Positions 42,919 through 56,402 are shown, numbered from the stretch's first letter. The stretch is DNA of 64,000 bases from Billgrantia azerbaijanica (GCA_004551485.1 SBLD01000003.1:1-64000), one strand, 5' to 3'. A program made the numbers and translations. The notes: a model not told the origin generated them from the letters alone.

Positions 42919-43242
42919 TCAGTCTTCCAGTGGTAAGCCATCGGCCTGCCAGGCCCGTTTACCGCCCACATAGTGGTAGACCTCGGTATAGCCGAGGCGG
43001 GCCAGGCGTTCGGCGGCCTTGCCGGCTCGCTTGCAGTCTTTACTGGCGCAATACACGACGATGGTCGCCTGCTTGTCGGGCAGCCGCCGGGGCCCCTCTT
43101 CGAGGATGTCGTCGGAGACGATATTGATGGCACCCGGCAAGTGCCCCTTGGCGAAGCTATCGGCCGGCAGGGTATCCACCAAGAGGAAAGTTTGGCCACG
43201 TGTCTGCCAGTTACGCAGGGTCGCTGTATTAATCGTTGTCAT
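42919..43242 (-). CDS. Single-domain rhodanese
   Basis: A 107-residue rhodanese. The active-site cysteine lies in VVYCASKDCKRA near residue 65. It moves sulfane sulfur or may reduce arsenate-like substrates. It sits between a membrane protein gene and the ACR3-like transporter in the ArsR-headed operon, 15 bp before the latter. Confidence 0.85.
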   Translation of the reverse strand: MTTINTATLRNWQTRGQTFLLVDTLPADSFAKGHLPGAINIVSDDILEEGPRRLPDKQATIVVYCASKDCKRAGKAAERLARLGYTEVYHYVGGKRAWQADGLPLED

Positions 43243-43267
43243 GGCGCCTCCAGGTTGCGTGTAGGAA

Positions 43268-43705
43268 TCACTTGCCGAAGTAACGGTCCAGTCCCCACAG
43301 CAGCAGCCCGAACAGCAGGTGCGGCAAGGCGGAGGCCAAGATCAGCTGAGGACCGATCGCCAGGCCAGCGAGCCCCCAGCCCACCACGGGAAAGAACACC
43401 ACCAGGATCACCGCCCAAAGCGCGGCGGACAGGCCCAGCGCAGTCAGCAAGGTCTTGCGCGGGAAATAACGCACGAACACCACCGACCAGAAGGTCACGT
43501 AGGCCGTATGGAAGAGCAGGCCGACTGGCAACGGCAGAGACCGCCCCAGCAGAGTCTCGGCGAAGGCCAGGGAAGGTGGCTGCGGGAAGGGCGATACCCC
43601 GGCTTTCAGCAATGCCACCATCACGATGGCGGTCAGCGCCGACACCGCGATGCCGATGCCGATAGACCTGAGCCAAGAAGGTTTGGCGCGAGTGGTTTGG
43701 ATCAT
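43268..43705 (-). CDS. Conserved four-helix membrane protein of unknown function
   Basis: A 145-residue protein with four predicted membrane segments and Pro/Phe-rich loops (PFPQPPSLAFAETLLG). Similar small proteins accompany ArsR-rhodanese operons, but I do not recognise a named family. It contains no cysteines or charged residues inside the helices that would suggest a metal site. Confidence 0.6.
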   Translation of the reverse strand: MIQTTRAKPSWLRSIGIGIAVSALTAIVMVALLKAGVSPFPQPPSLAFAETLLGRSLPLPVGLLFHTAYVTFWSVVFVRYFPRKTLLTALGLSAALWAVILVVFFPVVGWGLAGLAIGPQLILASALPHLLFGLLLWGLDRYFGK

Positions 43706-43759
43706 CTTGCGCTCCTCTTGATGACGTTGATGAGTGATCTTTGAGAAACCGACGGTGCC

Positions 43760-44098
43760 TTACCGGCTGCCGGAGGTGGGGCAGTGGGGGCCACAGCTGG
43801 CGTCTGACTCACGACAGCAAGCGCCGACCAGGTGGTCCGTCATTGCCAGCAAGGCGTCGAACTCCGCGCGGTAATAGACGAACTGGCCCTCGCGGCGCGA
43901 CGCAACCAGGCCTGCGACCGCGAGTTTCTGCAAATGGAAGGTCAGTGCATTCGGCGCCGTACCCAGCCGCTCGGCGAGCTTGCCCGCCGCCAGGCCGGCA
44001 GGCCCCGCCGCCGCTAGCTGACGAATGGCGGCCAGGCGGACGGGGTGAGCAAGAGCCGCCAGTTTTGCTGCCACGAGATCATCATCATATTGGCCCAT
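43760..44098 (-). CDS. ArsR-family regulator with C-terminal cysteines
   Basis: A 112-residue winged-helix repressor ([32 protein letters not shown], wing REGQFVYYR). The metal site is C-terminal: Cys94-Cys95, Cys102 and Cys106 ([15 protein letters not shown]), as in As(III)-sensing ArsR variants that lost the helix-3 site. It starts three bases from an inverted-repeat operator and heads the membrane protein, rhodanese and transporter operon. Confidence 0.85.
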   Translation of the reverse strand: MGQYDDDLVAAKLAALAHPVRLAAIRQLAAAGPAGLAAGKLAERLGTAPNALTFHLQKLAVAGLVASRREGQFVYYRAEFDALLAMTDHLVGACCRESDASCGPHCPTSGSR

Positions 44099-44100
44099 GA

Positions 44101-44140
44101 TTCAATATTAGATGAAACAATGATTTCATGCAATATTGAA
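44101..44140. promoter_or_regulatory. Operator upstream of the ArsR gene
   Basis: TTCAATATT and AATATTGAA (44101-44109, 44132-44140) form a 9-bp perfect inverted repeat that encloses a second one, ATGAAA/TTTCAT. Such AT-rich dyads at the start of an ArsR gene are typical operators. It lies between the merA stop and arsR, so it may also help end the mer transcript. Confidence 0.7.
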
Positions 44141-44144
44141 ATTA

Positions 44145-46038
<1,894 letters not shown>

Positions 46039-46040
46039 GC

Positions 46041-46319
46041 TTACTCCTTCACCGTCGAGGGATAACCTGCATTGGCCGTGGCCTGGAGCAGGGCCTCAAC
46101 CGTGGTCTTGGCATCGTCGAAGGTGACCACGGCCTCACGATCCGGGTAGCTCACGTCGATTTGCGAGACACCGTCCACCTTGTTGAGTGCGGCCTTGACG
46201 GTGATCGGGCAGGCGGCGCAGGTCATGCCCGGTACCGAGAGCGTCACGGTCTGCATGGCGGCCCAAGCGGGCAGGCTAAGCAGGGCGATGAGAGGTACCA
46301 GCGCGAAATGCGTTCTCAT
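46041..46319 (-). CDS. merP: Periplasmic mercury-binding protein MerP
   Basis: A 92-residue secreted HMA protein: signal peptide ending LPAWA, then GMTCAAC with Cys34 and Cys37. It captures Hg(II) in the periplasm and passes it to MerT. The start at 46319 follows AGGAGA. Confidence 0.93.
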   Translation of the reverse strand: MRTHFALVPLIALLSLPAWAAMQTVTLSVPGMTCAACPITVKAALNKVDGVSQIDVSYPDREAVVTFDDAKTTVEALLQATANAGYPSTVKE

Positions 46320-46333
46320 GGGAAACTCTCCTT

Positions 46334-46684
46334 TCAATAGAACAGCGGCAGGACGTAGGGGAACACCAGCGCAATCAGTACCAGCAGCGACACGAGCCAG
46401 AAGATGACTTTGTAGGCCCCACGGACTCGGGGCATGGCGCACACACCCCCCGGCTGGCACTGTTCCGCTGGCCGGAAGATCCGGCGCCAGGCGAAGAACA
46501 GCGCCACCAGTGCCACACCGATGAAGAGTGGGCGATAGGGTTCCAGGACCGTCAGGTTGCCGATCCAGGCGCCGGAAATTCCCACCGTGATCAGCACCAG
46601 CGGGCCGAGGCAGCAGACCGTGGCAAGGAGGGCAGCAAGCCCTCCGGCAGCCAGGGGCCCTCTCCCCGTTTTCGATTTCCGCAT
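46334..46684 (-). CDS. merT: Mercury transport protein MerT
   Basis: A 116-residue inner-membrane protein with three helices. Cys24-Cys25 lie in helix 1 (ATVCCLGPL) and the cytoplasmic loop has two further Cys (EQCQPGGVC). It carries Hg(II) across the inner membrane to MerA. It is the first gene of the mer operon, 38 bp from the -10 box. Confidence 0.93.
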   Translation of the reverse strand: MRKSKTGRGPLAAGGLAALLATVCCLGPLVLITVGISGAWIGNLTVLEPYRPLFIGVALVALFFAWRRIFRPAEQCQPGGVCAMPRVRGAYKVIFWLVSLLVLIALVFPYVLPLFY

Positions 46685-46721
46685 TGACGCTTCTCCTTTC
46701 AGCACAGGGGGTACTGCGATA

Positions 46722-46752
46722 AGGTTACTTCCGTAGTTAGCTACGGAGTCAA
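46722..46752 (-). promoter_or_regulatory. mer promoter/operator (MerR-type, 19-bp spacer)
   Basis: On the minus strand TTGACT (46747-46752), a 19-bp spacer and TAACCT (46722-46727) form the classical mer promoter. The MerR dyad CCGTAG-TTAG-CTACGG at 46731-46746 sits in the spacer. merR starts 6 bp away on the plus strand, so the regulator represses itself and activates merTPFA. Confidence 0.92.
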
Positions 46753-46757
46753 GCGTC

Positions 46758-47210
46758 ATGAAGAGACAGGCGGATAGAGTAGCGGGCACCATGACCATTG
46801 GTGGCCTGGCCAAGGCGGTTGGTGTCCATGTCGAGACCATCCGGTATTATCAGCGCCGCGAGCTACTCCCAGAGCCCGAACGTCCTGCCGGCAGTATCCG
46901 TCGTTACGGTAGCGCCGAGGTGGCGCGCCTGACCTTCGTCAAGACCGGCCAACGGCTGGGCTTCAGCCTGGACAAGATCGCCGAGCTGCTGCGATTGGAG
47001 GATGGCACTCATTGCCAGGAGGCCAGCACCCTGGCCGAACATAAACTGCGGGATGTACGTGAGAAGATCGCCGGCCTCCAGCGTATCGAGCGGACACTGG
47101 CCGACCTGGTACATGCGTGTCATGAGCAGGAAGGGAATATTACCTGCCCACTGATCGCCTCATTACACGAGGGCATGATCAGCGGGGAACAGCAGCCCCC
47201 CAGAAATTGA
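46758..47210 (+). CDS. merR: Mercury-responsive regulator MerR
   Basis: A 150-residue regulator with helix-turn-helix [20 protein letters not shown] and the three Hg ligands Cys86, Cys121 and Cys130 ([16 protein letters not shown]). It is divergent from merTPFA across the shared operator. Its 3' end overlaps the convergent methyltransferase gene by 32 bp. Confidence 0.94.
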   Translation: MKRQADRVAGTMTIGGLAKAVGVHVETIRYYQRRELLPEPERPAGSIRRYGSAEVARLTFVKTGQRLGFSLDKIAELLRLEDGTHCQEASTLAEHKLRDVREKIAGLQRIERTLADLVHACHEQEGNITCPLIASLHEGMISGEQQPPRN

Positions 47211-47799
47211 AACCGGCAAACCTCGGGCCCTTCGAAAGATAGCCCGTCTCCATCCGCTGGATGCCGAATCCGGCGTGCGCGATGAGCTCGGGTATGTCGC
47301 GGTTGAGATGGCAGCCCCCCGCCACCTTGCACCACAGGGGGTTGACGCGGTCCTGCCACTGTCGCACGGCCTCATCGGGCGCCGTGCCGTGCTCGCAGAA
47401 CAACAACTGGCTGCCCGGCTTGAGGACGCGACGCATCTGCTCGAGCGCGCGGTGCCAGTCCGGAATCGTGCACAGAGTGTAGGTGAGCACCACGGTATCG
47501 ACACTGTTGTCGTCGAGAGGGATTTCCTCTCCCGGCAGGTCCAGCCAGCGCACCTCGAACGGCGCGCGGGCGGCGTTGCGGCGGGCCTTGCGGCGCATGC
47601 CTTCGGAGGGCTCGAGCCCCCACACTAGCTCAACCTGGTGCGGGTCGTAGTGGGGAAGGTTGAGTCCGGATCCCATGCCGACCTCCAGGACACGGCCCCG
47701 TGCCTGCGGCACCACGGCCTCCCGCTGTCGCTCGACCACTTTGTGGCCGCATGCCAGGTGGAGGAGGTGTGGCAAAACGTGATTCTCGTAGAAGGGCAT
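47179..47799 (-). CDS. Class I SAM-dependent methyltransferase
   Basis: A 206-residue methyltransferase. SAM motif I is [15 protein letters not shown], the acidic motif [11 protein letters not shown], and the post-motif [16 protein letters not shown]. It resembles small UbiE/METTL7-like enzymes that often sit in mobile metal islands. The substrate is unknown. It shares strand with the CcdA-like gene upstream, 48 bp away. Confidence 0.78.
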   Translation of the reverse strand: MPFYENHVLPHLLHLACGHKVVERQREAVVPQARGRVLEVGMGSGLNLPHYDPHQVELVWGLEPSEGMRRKARRNAARAPFEVRWLDLPGEEIPLDDNSVDTVVLTYTLCTIPDWHRALEQMRRVLKPGSQLLFCEHGTAPDEAVRQWQDRVNPLWCKVAGGCHLNRDIPELIAHAGFGIQRMETGYLSKGPRFAGFNFWGAAVPR

Positions 47800-47847
47800 C
47801 AGGAACCGCCTTCAGCGTGGTTGTCGCATGACGGATATACGGCCGGG

Positions 47848-48570
47848 CTACCCCAGCGTCGCCAGCGAGGGAAACAAGTCGACCATGATGCTGGAAAGCC
47901 GTGTCATGGTGCCCGAGACGATGGCAATGCCCATCAGGATCACGATCGTGCCGGCGACCGGCCGAGCATAGGCACTCCACCTTCCCAGACGTTGCCGATG
48001 CAGGGCGAATCGATTAATCAGCAGGGTGCTGGCGAGAAAGGGCAGTGCCAGGCCAGCCGAGTAGGCGCTGAGATAGAGCATGCCGGCCTGGGCACTGGCG
48101 GCACTGGAGGTGGCCATCAGGATGGCACCCAGGATGGGGCCGATACAGGGGGTCCAGCCGATGGCGAAGGATACCCCGAATACCGTTGCCGACAGCGGGG
48201 AGCCACCCTGGACATTTGGTGTGAACTGCAGGGTGCGTTGGAAAAACGACAACCGGAACACACCGGTCATGAACAGGCCCAGCACGATCACCGCCGAGCC
48301 GGCGACCCAGTTGAATTCCTGGCGATACCCCCGCATCAGCTGACCGATACCACTGGCGCCAAGTCCCAACAGGATGAACACGATGCTGAAGCCGAAGACG
48401 AAGAAGGCACTGAGGATCAATGCCTCCAGACGTCTATCGGCCTTACCGGCACTCCCCCCCGTGACCACCGACAGGTAGGCCGGTAACAGCGGCAGCGTGC
48501 AGGGCGAGAAGAAGGAGACCAACCCGCCGGCGAAGGCACCGATCAAGCCAATAGAAGAGAGAGATTCCAA
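47848..48570 (-). CDS. CcdA/DsbD-type transmembrane thiol reductant transporter (copy 2)
   Basis: A 240-residue paralogue of the protein at 33474-34196, with the same length, TTG start and cysteine helices (SFFSPCTLPLLPAY, GWTPCIGP). By eye some 85 percent of residues match in the first 60. It supplies periplasmic reductant. Being next to a methyltransferase and the mer region, it belongs to a different transcript from copy 1. Confidence 0.87.
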   Translation of the reverse strand: MESLSSIGLIGAFAGGLVSFFSPCTLPLLPAYLSVVTGGSAGKADRRLEALILSAFFVFGFSIVFILLGLGASGIGQLMRGYRQEFNWVAGSAVIVLGLFMTGVFRLSFFQRTLQFTPNVQGGSPLSATVFGVSFAIGWTPCIGPILGAILMATSSAASAQAGMLYLSAYSAGLALPFLASTLLINRFALHRQRLGRWSAYARPVAGTIVILMGIAIVSGTMTRLSSIMVDLFPSLATLG

Positions 48571-48743
48571 GGCGTTACGCTTCCTGGGGGCAAGGTGCGA
48601 GGCGCGAAGCAGCCTGGGGCCAGCCGCCTACTTCGGACATGGTTCGGCGGAGGATTCTAAAGGTTGCATCTACTGCAAGGTCAACCATGAAACAATGCCT
48701 TTCGTTATAACTAAAAAGAATATACTCCTTTCCTCGAAAACCC

Positions 48744-48774
48744 TTGACCTTAAAGTTAACTTCAAAGATATCGT
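48744..48774 (+). promoter_or_regulatory. MerR-type promoter of the peroxiredoxin operon
   Basis: TTGACC (48744-48749), a 19-bp spacer and TATCGT (48769-48774). The spacer dyad CTTAAAGTTAACTTCAAAG is close to that of the promoter at 61331. Candidate regulators are the MerR proteins encoded at 49535 and 60773. Confidence 0.7.
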
Positions 48775-48818
48775 GCGTAGTGCATCATCTAACACTTGCC
48801 ACAGATAAGGAAAGCGAG

Positions 48819-49451
48819 ATGACCCTACAGCTAGGGGAGATAGCTCCCGATTTCACGGTCGAATCCACCGAAGGCACGCTTGGCTTTCATCAGTGGCTGG
48901 GCAAGGACTGGGCTGTGCTGTTCTCGCACCCCGCCGATTATACGCCAGTCTGCACCACGGAGCTGGGTGCGTTTGCCAGGCGCAAGGACGAGTTCGCCGC
49001 GCGTGGCGTCAAGCTGATTGGGGTATCGGTCGACCCCCTCGCTTCTCACCACGACTGGGCGAAGGATATCGAGCAGACCCAAGGCGCGGCCCTGAATTAC
49101 CCCTTGCTGGCGGATGAAAAGCAGGTGGTAGCCGAGCTATATGGGATGATCCACCCGAAAACCGACCCCAAGGTGACGGTGCGCACCGTCTTCATCATCG
49201 ATTCCGACAAGAAAATCCGCCTGACCTTGACCTACCCGCCCAGCACCGGGCGTAACGTCGACGAAATCCTACGGGTCATCGACTCGCTCCAGCTGACCGA
49301 CAAGCACAAGGTGGCCACGCCCGTCGACTGGCAAAACGGTGAGGATGTCATCATCTTGCCATCGCTCTCGGATGACGACGCCGGACAACACTTCCCCGAG
49401 GGTTGGGACGCCAAGACGCCCTACCTGCGTGTCGTGCGCCAACCGGACTAA
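48819..49451 (+). CDS. 1-Cys peroxiredoxin (Prx6 type)
   Basis: A 210-residue peroxidase with the motif PADYTPVCTTE and peroxidatic Cys45, and the Prx6 C-terminal extension. It detoxifies hydrogen and lipid peroxides raised by copper and other metals. The start at 48819 gives the family N-terminus; the frame runs further upstream without homology. It lies 45 bp after a MerR-type promoter and 83 bp before a MerR gene. Confidence 0.92.
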   Translation: MTLQLGEIAPDFTVESTEGTLGFHQWLGKDWAVLFSHPADYTPVCTTELGAFARRKDEFAARGVKLIGVSVDPLASHHDWAKDIEQTQGAALNYPLLADEKQVVAELYGMIHPKTDPKVTVRTVFIIDSDKKIRLTLTYPPSTGRNVDEILRVIDSLQLTDKHKVATPVDWQNGEDVIILPSLSDDDAGQHFPEGWDAKTPYLRVVRQPD

Positions 49452-49534
49452 CCGGAGCCACGGCTCGTGAATCAGGCAGCCCGGCCCAGACGGGCTGCCG
49501 GGTGCTCCGATTCATAGTGTCGTGAGGTGAAGCC

Positions 49535-49987
49535 ATGCAAACACTGCAAACACTGCAAACACTGCAAACACTCAGTATCGGCGAGCTTGCCGAACGTTGC
49601 GGGGTCGCCAGCCAGGCGATTCGCTTTTACGAGAAAGAGAAGCTCATGCCCGCCCCTCAGCGGACGGGCGCCAACTATCGGCGTTATCCCCTGGATGCCG
49701 TGGCCAGGCTGCAATTCATCGTACACGCCAAGCAGTGGGGATTCACGCTCGACGAGATCCGCGAATTGCTGATCCTTCAGGACGCCAACGGCGACCGGGC
49801 ACAGGCCAAGCGTATCGCCGAAGAGAAGCTGCACAAGATTCGCGAGCAAATTCGACATCTCTCGCGGATCGAGGCCGTGCTGTCGAGAACACTCACCGAA
49901 TGCACGGGCGAAGGGCCGATGCAGGAAGGCTGTCCGATCGTCGAGGCCATTGCCGAAGAAGCCGATGAGCGGGATCGAAGCCACTAA
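49535..49987 (+). CDS. MerR-family heavy-metal regulator with 9-bp tandem repeat at its start
   Basis: A 150-residue regulator: helix-turn-helix [20 protein letters not shown] and metal ligands Cys123 and Cys133 ([15 protein letters not shown]), a pattern of Cu/Cd-responsive members. The first 12 residues are QTL repeated four times, coded by four copies of a 9-bp repeat (CAAACACTG, 49538-49573), so the N-terminus can change length by slippage without losing frame. GTGAGG precedes the start. It lies between the peroxiredoxin and CopA genes and probably controls both. Confidence 0.82.
   Translation: MQTLQTLQTLQTLSIGELAERCGVASQAIRFYEKEKLMPAPQRTGANYRRYPLDAVARLQFIVHAKQWGFTLDEIRELLILQDANGDRAQAKRIAEEKLHKIREQIRHLSRIEAVLSRTLTECTGEGPMQEGCPIVEAIAEEADERDRSH
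49538..49573 (+). repeat. 9-bp tandem repeat (CAAACACTG x4)
   Basis: Four head-to-tail copies of CAAACACTG (the last ends in C) start directly after the A-T-G of the MerR gene. Each copy encodes Gln-Thr-Leu, so slippage adds or removes three residues. Confidence 0.9.
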
Positions 49988-50052
49988 CAGCACATCTGAT
50001 ACCCACAACTAGTGTGTCTTGTCGGACGGGCAAGGGACATGAGAAGGCAATT

Positions 50053-52542
<2,490 letters not shown>

Positions 52543-52568
52543 GTAGCAAAATTTAATAGGAGACCAAG

Positions 52569-52703
52569 ATGATGGGAAGCGAAGCATGCACGTGGGGGAT
52601 GGCGGGGATGGGGCTCATTTCCATCCTGCTGATTATTGCGTTGGTGCTTGGCGTCGCCGCGCTCGTCAAATATCTATTTTTCAACAAGAAGCGTGATAGC
52701 TGA
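52569..52703 (+). CDS. Small single-helix membrane protein after copA
   Basis: A 44-residue protein (MMGSEACTWGMAGMGLISIL, then a hydrophobic helix and KYLFFNKKRDS). AGGAG lies five bases upstream of the ATG, and the gene ends 48 bp before the DsbG-like gene. The N-terminal Cys and several Met might bind copper. Its position right after copA suggests an accessory small protein. Function unknown. Confidence 0.7.
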   Translation: MMGSEACTWGMAGMGLISILLIIALVLGVAALVKYLFFNKKRDS

Positions 52704-52751
52704 CAACCAATCGCTACGACAGGTTCGATTCCCCGGGTTGATCAGAGAGCG

Positions 52752-53597
52752 ATGAAGAGGCCGTTCATGAAGAAAATCATCGACTCCACTTATTGCCTTG
52801 CTGTTGTAGGGCTGTTCGGTCTCATTACGCTCCCCGCTCTGGCGGAGGAAACGGGGGCTGATGCCCAGGAGGGCCACCAAGTCAGTAGCGTAGCCAGCAC
52901 CGAGCTTCCCCTGCCCGAATCGATTACGGCATTATTGGATCAAGGATTCAAATTTCACGGAACCTTCAATGCCCCGGGAGATATCCAAGGATACGCCTTA
53001 TCTTATAAAAATTCGCCTATACCAGCCTATATTCCCTCTACTTCCGACTACGCTATCGTCGGTAAATTAATAGACCCTCAGGGCAAAGATGTGATGGGGA
53101 GCCAGGTTCACACCCTAGTATGGGGACCGATACTGGAGGCTGCCTGGAGCGCGTTTGAAGATACTCGCTTCATCCCGGAAGGGACCGATGATGCGTCACC
53201 TATCGTGTATACGCTGACCGACCCCAATTGTCCCTACTGCAATGCACTGTGGAAGAACTCACGGTCTCTGATCGAGCAAGGTGAGCTTCAGCTTCGTCAT
53301 GTGCTGGTCGGCGTTCTGTCAGAAGACAGTTTCCGCAAGGCGGCTGCGATCCTTGAGTCGAATGACCCAATCAAAGCCCTCGAAACCCATGAGTTGAATT
53401 TCCACGATGGCGGCATCGAGCCGGTGGTGCCCTCGGAGGAGAGTCGAGAGTTGCTGACACGGCATGCCCAGCTCATGCGCGAGGCAGGAGCCACGGGAAC
53501 ACCGACCAGCTATTACCGCGATGAAGAAGGTAATGTGCAGCGTATCGATGGCGCAGTGTCGACCGATCGGCTTAGCGGAATACTGGGTATCGAATGA
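52752..53597 (+). CDS. dsbG: DsbG-like periplasmic thiol-disulfide protein
   Basis: A 281-residue secreted protein: signal peptide ending ALAEE, a dimerisation domain (about 50-130), and a thioredoxin domain with CPYC (Cys160, Cys163) and the cis-Pro loop TGTPTSYYR. DsbG guards single periplasmic cysteines from oxidation. It depends on CcdA/DsbD-type reductant, encoded twice in this island. Confidence 0.88.
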   Translation: MKRPFMKKIIDSTYCLAVVGLFGLITLPALAEETGADAQEGHQVSSVASTELPLPESITALLDQGFKFHGTFNAPGDIQGYALSYKNSPIPAYIPSTSDYAIVGKLIDPQGKDVMGSQVHTLVWGPILEAAWSAFEDTRFIPEGTDDASPIVYTLTDPNCPYCNALWKNSRSLIEQGELQLRHVLVGVLSEDSFRKAAAILESNDPIKALETHELNFHDGGIEPVVPSEESRELLTRHAQLMREAGATGTPTSYYRDEEGNVQRIDGAVSTDRLSGILGIE

Positions 53598-53622
53598 CAC
53601 ACCATAACGGTAAAGGACTGAC

Positions 53623-54354
53623 ATGAAATGTCATCCCACACAACTTGAGATGGGCATGGCAAACAAGCTCGGTGTAAAGCCCAGGCTCGCAGGGGGAGTT
53701 GCTGTATTGATTGGTTTGGCAGCTCTCTACTGGGCCCTGATGGAGACCGAGACCTTATTGATATTCACTGATAAGAGCGCCTTGCGTGAGTGGATTGGTC
53801 AGTTGGGGTTCTGGGGGCCGCTGGCCATTATGGCCATGATGATAGCGGCCATTGTCATGAGCCCGATTCCCAGTGGGCCGATTGCCATGGTGGCCGGTGC
53901 GACCTATGGGCCTCTATGGGGGACAGCATATGTGGTCATCGGTGCCGAGGCCGGCGCACTGATTGCCTTCGGCATTGCCCGCCTGCTGGGCTACGAGGTG
54001 ATCCATCGCTGGTCGCGTATCCGTCCCATCTTGGACTGGCTGGGAAAGGAGCGCTCTCAGACGGGGTTGATGCTCGTCGTTTTTGCATCGCGATTGGTGC
54101 CATTCATTTCGTTCGATGCCGTCAGCTATGCGGCGGGCCTCACACCATTGGCCTTCTGGCGTTTCTTGATCGCCACTCTGGCCGGGGTGATTCCGACGGC
54201 GTACCTGATCGTCATGTTCGGCGAAATCCTGATAACTGCCGACTCACGCGGCCTCACGGTCGCGCTGATTCTGATCAGTGGCGTCACACTCCTGCCGATC
54301 CTGGCGAAACTCGTTTGGGCTCTGCATCGAAAGCGACGGATTAGCTCCAATTGA
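53623..54354 (+). CDS. TVP38/TMEM64 (DedA-like) family membrane protein
   Basis: A 243-residue membrane protein with five to six helices. The core FGIARLLGYEVIHRWSRIR, then FASRLVPFISFDAVSYAAGLTPLAFWRF, is typical of TVP38/DedA proteins, lipid scramblase relatives. They often neighbour mercury and selenite genes. The exact role here is unknown. It is co-directional between dsbG and ccmF. Confidence 0.82.
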   Translation: MKCHPTQLEMGMANKLGVKPRLAGGVAVLIGLAALYWALMETETLLIFTDKSALREWIGQLGFWGPLAIMAMMIAAIVMSPIPSGPIAMVAGATYGPLWGTAYVVIGAEAGALIAFGIARLLGYEVIHRWSRIRPILDWLGKERSQTGLMLVVFASRLVPFISFDAVSYAAGLTPLAFWRFLIATLAGVIPTAYLIVMFGEILITADSRGLTVALILISGVTLLPILAKLVWALHRKRRISSN

Positions 54355-54413
54355 CGGCTGCCGATGCCGATTGCCTCGCCCCATGAAATCACGCGACTCA
54401 AGACGGAATCCCT

Positions 54414-56402
54414 ATGCTCGTCAAAATCATTCCTGAACTCGGTCTCTTCGCGCTGATCATGGCGCTGGGCCTGGCGTTTATACAGGCGCTGGCTCCGTTA
54501 GCGGGCGTCACGCTCCGCCGCCCACTCTGGATGGCCTTCGCCGAGCCCATGGCATGGGGGCAGTTCGCCTTCTTGCTGGTGGCCTATGCCAGCCTGACCG
54601 CGAGCTTCCTGCTCGACGATTTCAGCGTGTCCTATGTGGCCAACAACTCCAACTCGATGCTGCCGTGGTATTACAAGCTCACGGCGGTGTGGGGGGGGCA
54701 CGAAGGCTCGGTGCTGCTATGGAGCCTGATCCTCAGCGGCTGGGGCTTCGCCGTCAGCCTGTTCTCGCGCAACCTGCCACGTGACATGCTGGCCCGTGTC
54801 CTGGGGGTCATGGGCATGGTCAGCACCGGATTCTTGCTGTTTATCCTGATCACGTCGAGCCCTTTTGAACGTCTGCTGCCGGGAGTGCCTCAGGACGGCG
54901 CCGATCTCAACCCGCTGCTACAGGACGTCGGGCTGATCCTCCATCCCCCCATGCTCTATATGGGCTATGTGGGCTTCTCGGTAGCTTTCGCCTTTGCCAT
55001 CGCTGCCTTGCTGGGAGGGCGGCTCGATGCCGCCTGGACACGCTGGGTGCGGCCCTGGACCAATATTGCCTGGGCCTTCCTCACCATGGGCATCGCGCTG
55101 GGTAGCTGGTGGGCCTACTACGAGCTGGGGTGGGGCGGCTGGTGGTTCTGGGACCCGGTGGAGAACGCTTCGTTCCTGCCCTGGCTGACCGGGACGGCGC
55201 TCATCCATTCGCTGGCGGTCACGGAAAAGCGTGGCACCTTCAAGAGCTGGACCGCCCTGCTGGCGATCTTCACCTTCTCGCTGTCGCTGCTGGGCACCTT
55301 CCTGGTGCGCTCCGGGGTGCTGACGTCGGTGCATGCCTTCGCCAATGACCCGTCACGGGGAGTCTTCATTCTGGCGCTGCTGGGTATCACGGTGGGCACT
55401 TCCCTGCTGATCTTTGCCCTGCGTGCGCCGCGGATGAGCGGCAATGTGGGCTTCGGCTGGTTGTCTCGTGATGCGCTGTTGCTGATCAATAATATCCTCT
55501 TGGTCGTCATGACCGTGACCGTTTTGCTGGGCACGGTCTATCCGCTGATTCTCGATGCCCTGGGGCTGGGCAAGATCAGCGTCGGCCCACCGTACTTCAA
55601 TACGCTATTCGTGCCGCTGACCGTGCTGCTGTGCGCCTTCATGGGGCTAGGCCCCGTGGCGCGCTGGAAGCAGATGGCGGGGCGCGAGTTGATGCGCCGA
55701 CTACTTTGGTCCGGCATCGCCGCGCTGATCATGGCGGCGGCGGTTCCGTTCCTCTACGGCGGAGAATGGAACGCCGCCGTGGCGCTGGGGCTGGTCATGG
55801 CCCTGTGGGTCGTGCTGGCGTTGATGCGTGACCTGTTCGACAAGACCCGCCATGCCTCCTCACCCATGGCCGGCCTTCGCAAGCTGTCGCTGGCGCACTG
55901 GGGCATGGTAGTCGGCCATCTGGGCATGGCCATCACCATCGTGGGCGTGGCCATGGTGTCGAACTATGCCATCGAGCGTAACGTACGTCTTGCCGTGGGG
56001 GAGCGTGTCGAGATAGGCGGCTACGGCTTCACCATGACCGACCTGAGCGAGCGCCGCGGTCCCAATTTCCTGGCCGATACCGCAACCCTTGAGGTGGCAC
56101 GTGACGGCCAGCATGTCACCACCCTACGGCCCGAGAAGCGATTGTATATTGCCCGCGGTCAGCCCATGACCGACGTGGCGCTGCGCCCCGGGTTGCTGCA
56201 GGACATCTATGTGGCGCTGGGCGAAGACCTGGGTGACGGTGCCTGGGCCATGCGAATCCAGATCAAGCCGTTCGTACGCTGGCTCTGGCTGGGAGCGCTG
56301 CTGATGGCAGCCGGCGGTCTGCTGGCGGTGGCGGACCGTCGCTATCGGCGTCAGCGCTCAGTGGCAGCTGACTCCACTCTCCTCCGTGAGGTCCATACAT
56401 GA
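54414..56402 (+). CDS. ccmF: Cytochrome c haem lyase subunit CcmF
   Basis: A 662-residue membrane protein with about 14 helices. It has the CcmF/WWD signature (GWGGWWFWDPVENASFLPWL) and VWGGHEGSVLLW, plus conserved His in loops. With CcmG-H-I it attaches haem to apocytochrome c. It overlaps ccmG by ATGA. No CcmA-E gene is found in the window, so the haem-delivery half must come from the chromosome. Confidence 0.93.
   Translation: MLVKIIPELGLFALIMALGLAFIQALAPLAGVTLRRPLWMAFAEPMAWGQFAFLLVAYASLTASFLLDDFSVSYVANNSNSMLPWYYKLTAVWGGHEGSVLLWSLILSGWGFAVSLFSRNLPRDMLARVLGVMGMVSTGFLLFILITSSPFERLLPGVPQDGADLNPLLQDVGLILHPPMLYMGYVGFSVAFAFAIAALLGGRLDAAWTRWVRPWTNIAWAFLTMGIALGSWWAYYELGWGGWWFWDPVENASFLPWLTGTALIHSLAVTEKRGTFKSWTALLAIFTFSLSLLGTFLVRSGVLTSVHAFANDPSRGVFILALLGITVGTSLLIFALRAPRMSGNVGFGWLSRDALLLINNILLVVMTVTVLLGTVYPLILDALGLGKISVGPPYFNTLFVPLTVLLCAFMGLGPVARWKQMAGRELMRRLLWSGIAALIMAAAVPFLYGGEWNAAVALGLVMALWVVLALMRDLFDKTRHASSPMAGLRKLSLAHWGMVVGHLGMAITIVGVAMVSNYAIERNVRLAVGERVEIGGYGFTMTDLSERRGPNFLADTATLEVARDGQHVTTLRPEKRLYIARGQPMTDVALRPGLLQDIYVALGEDLGDGAWAMRIQIKPFVRWLWLGALLMAAGGLLAVADRRYRRQRSVAADSTLLREVHT

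Noticed and set aside
49538-49573. CRISPR-like repeat
   Set aside because: The unit is a 9-bp head-to-tail tandem repeat without spacers, inside a coding sequence. No CRISPR array was seen anywhere in the window.
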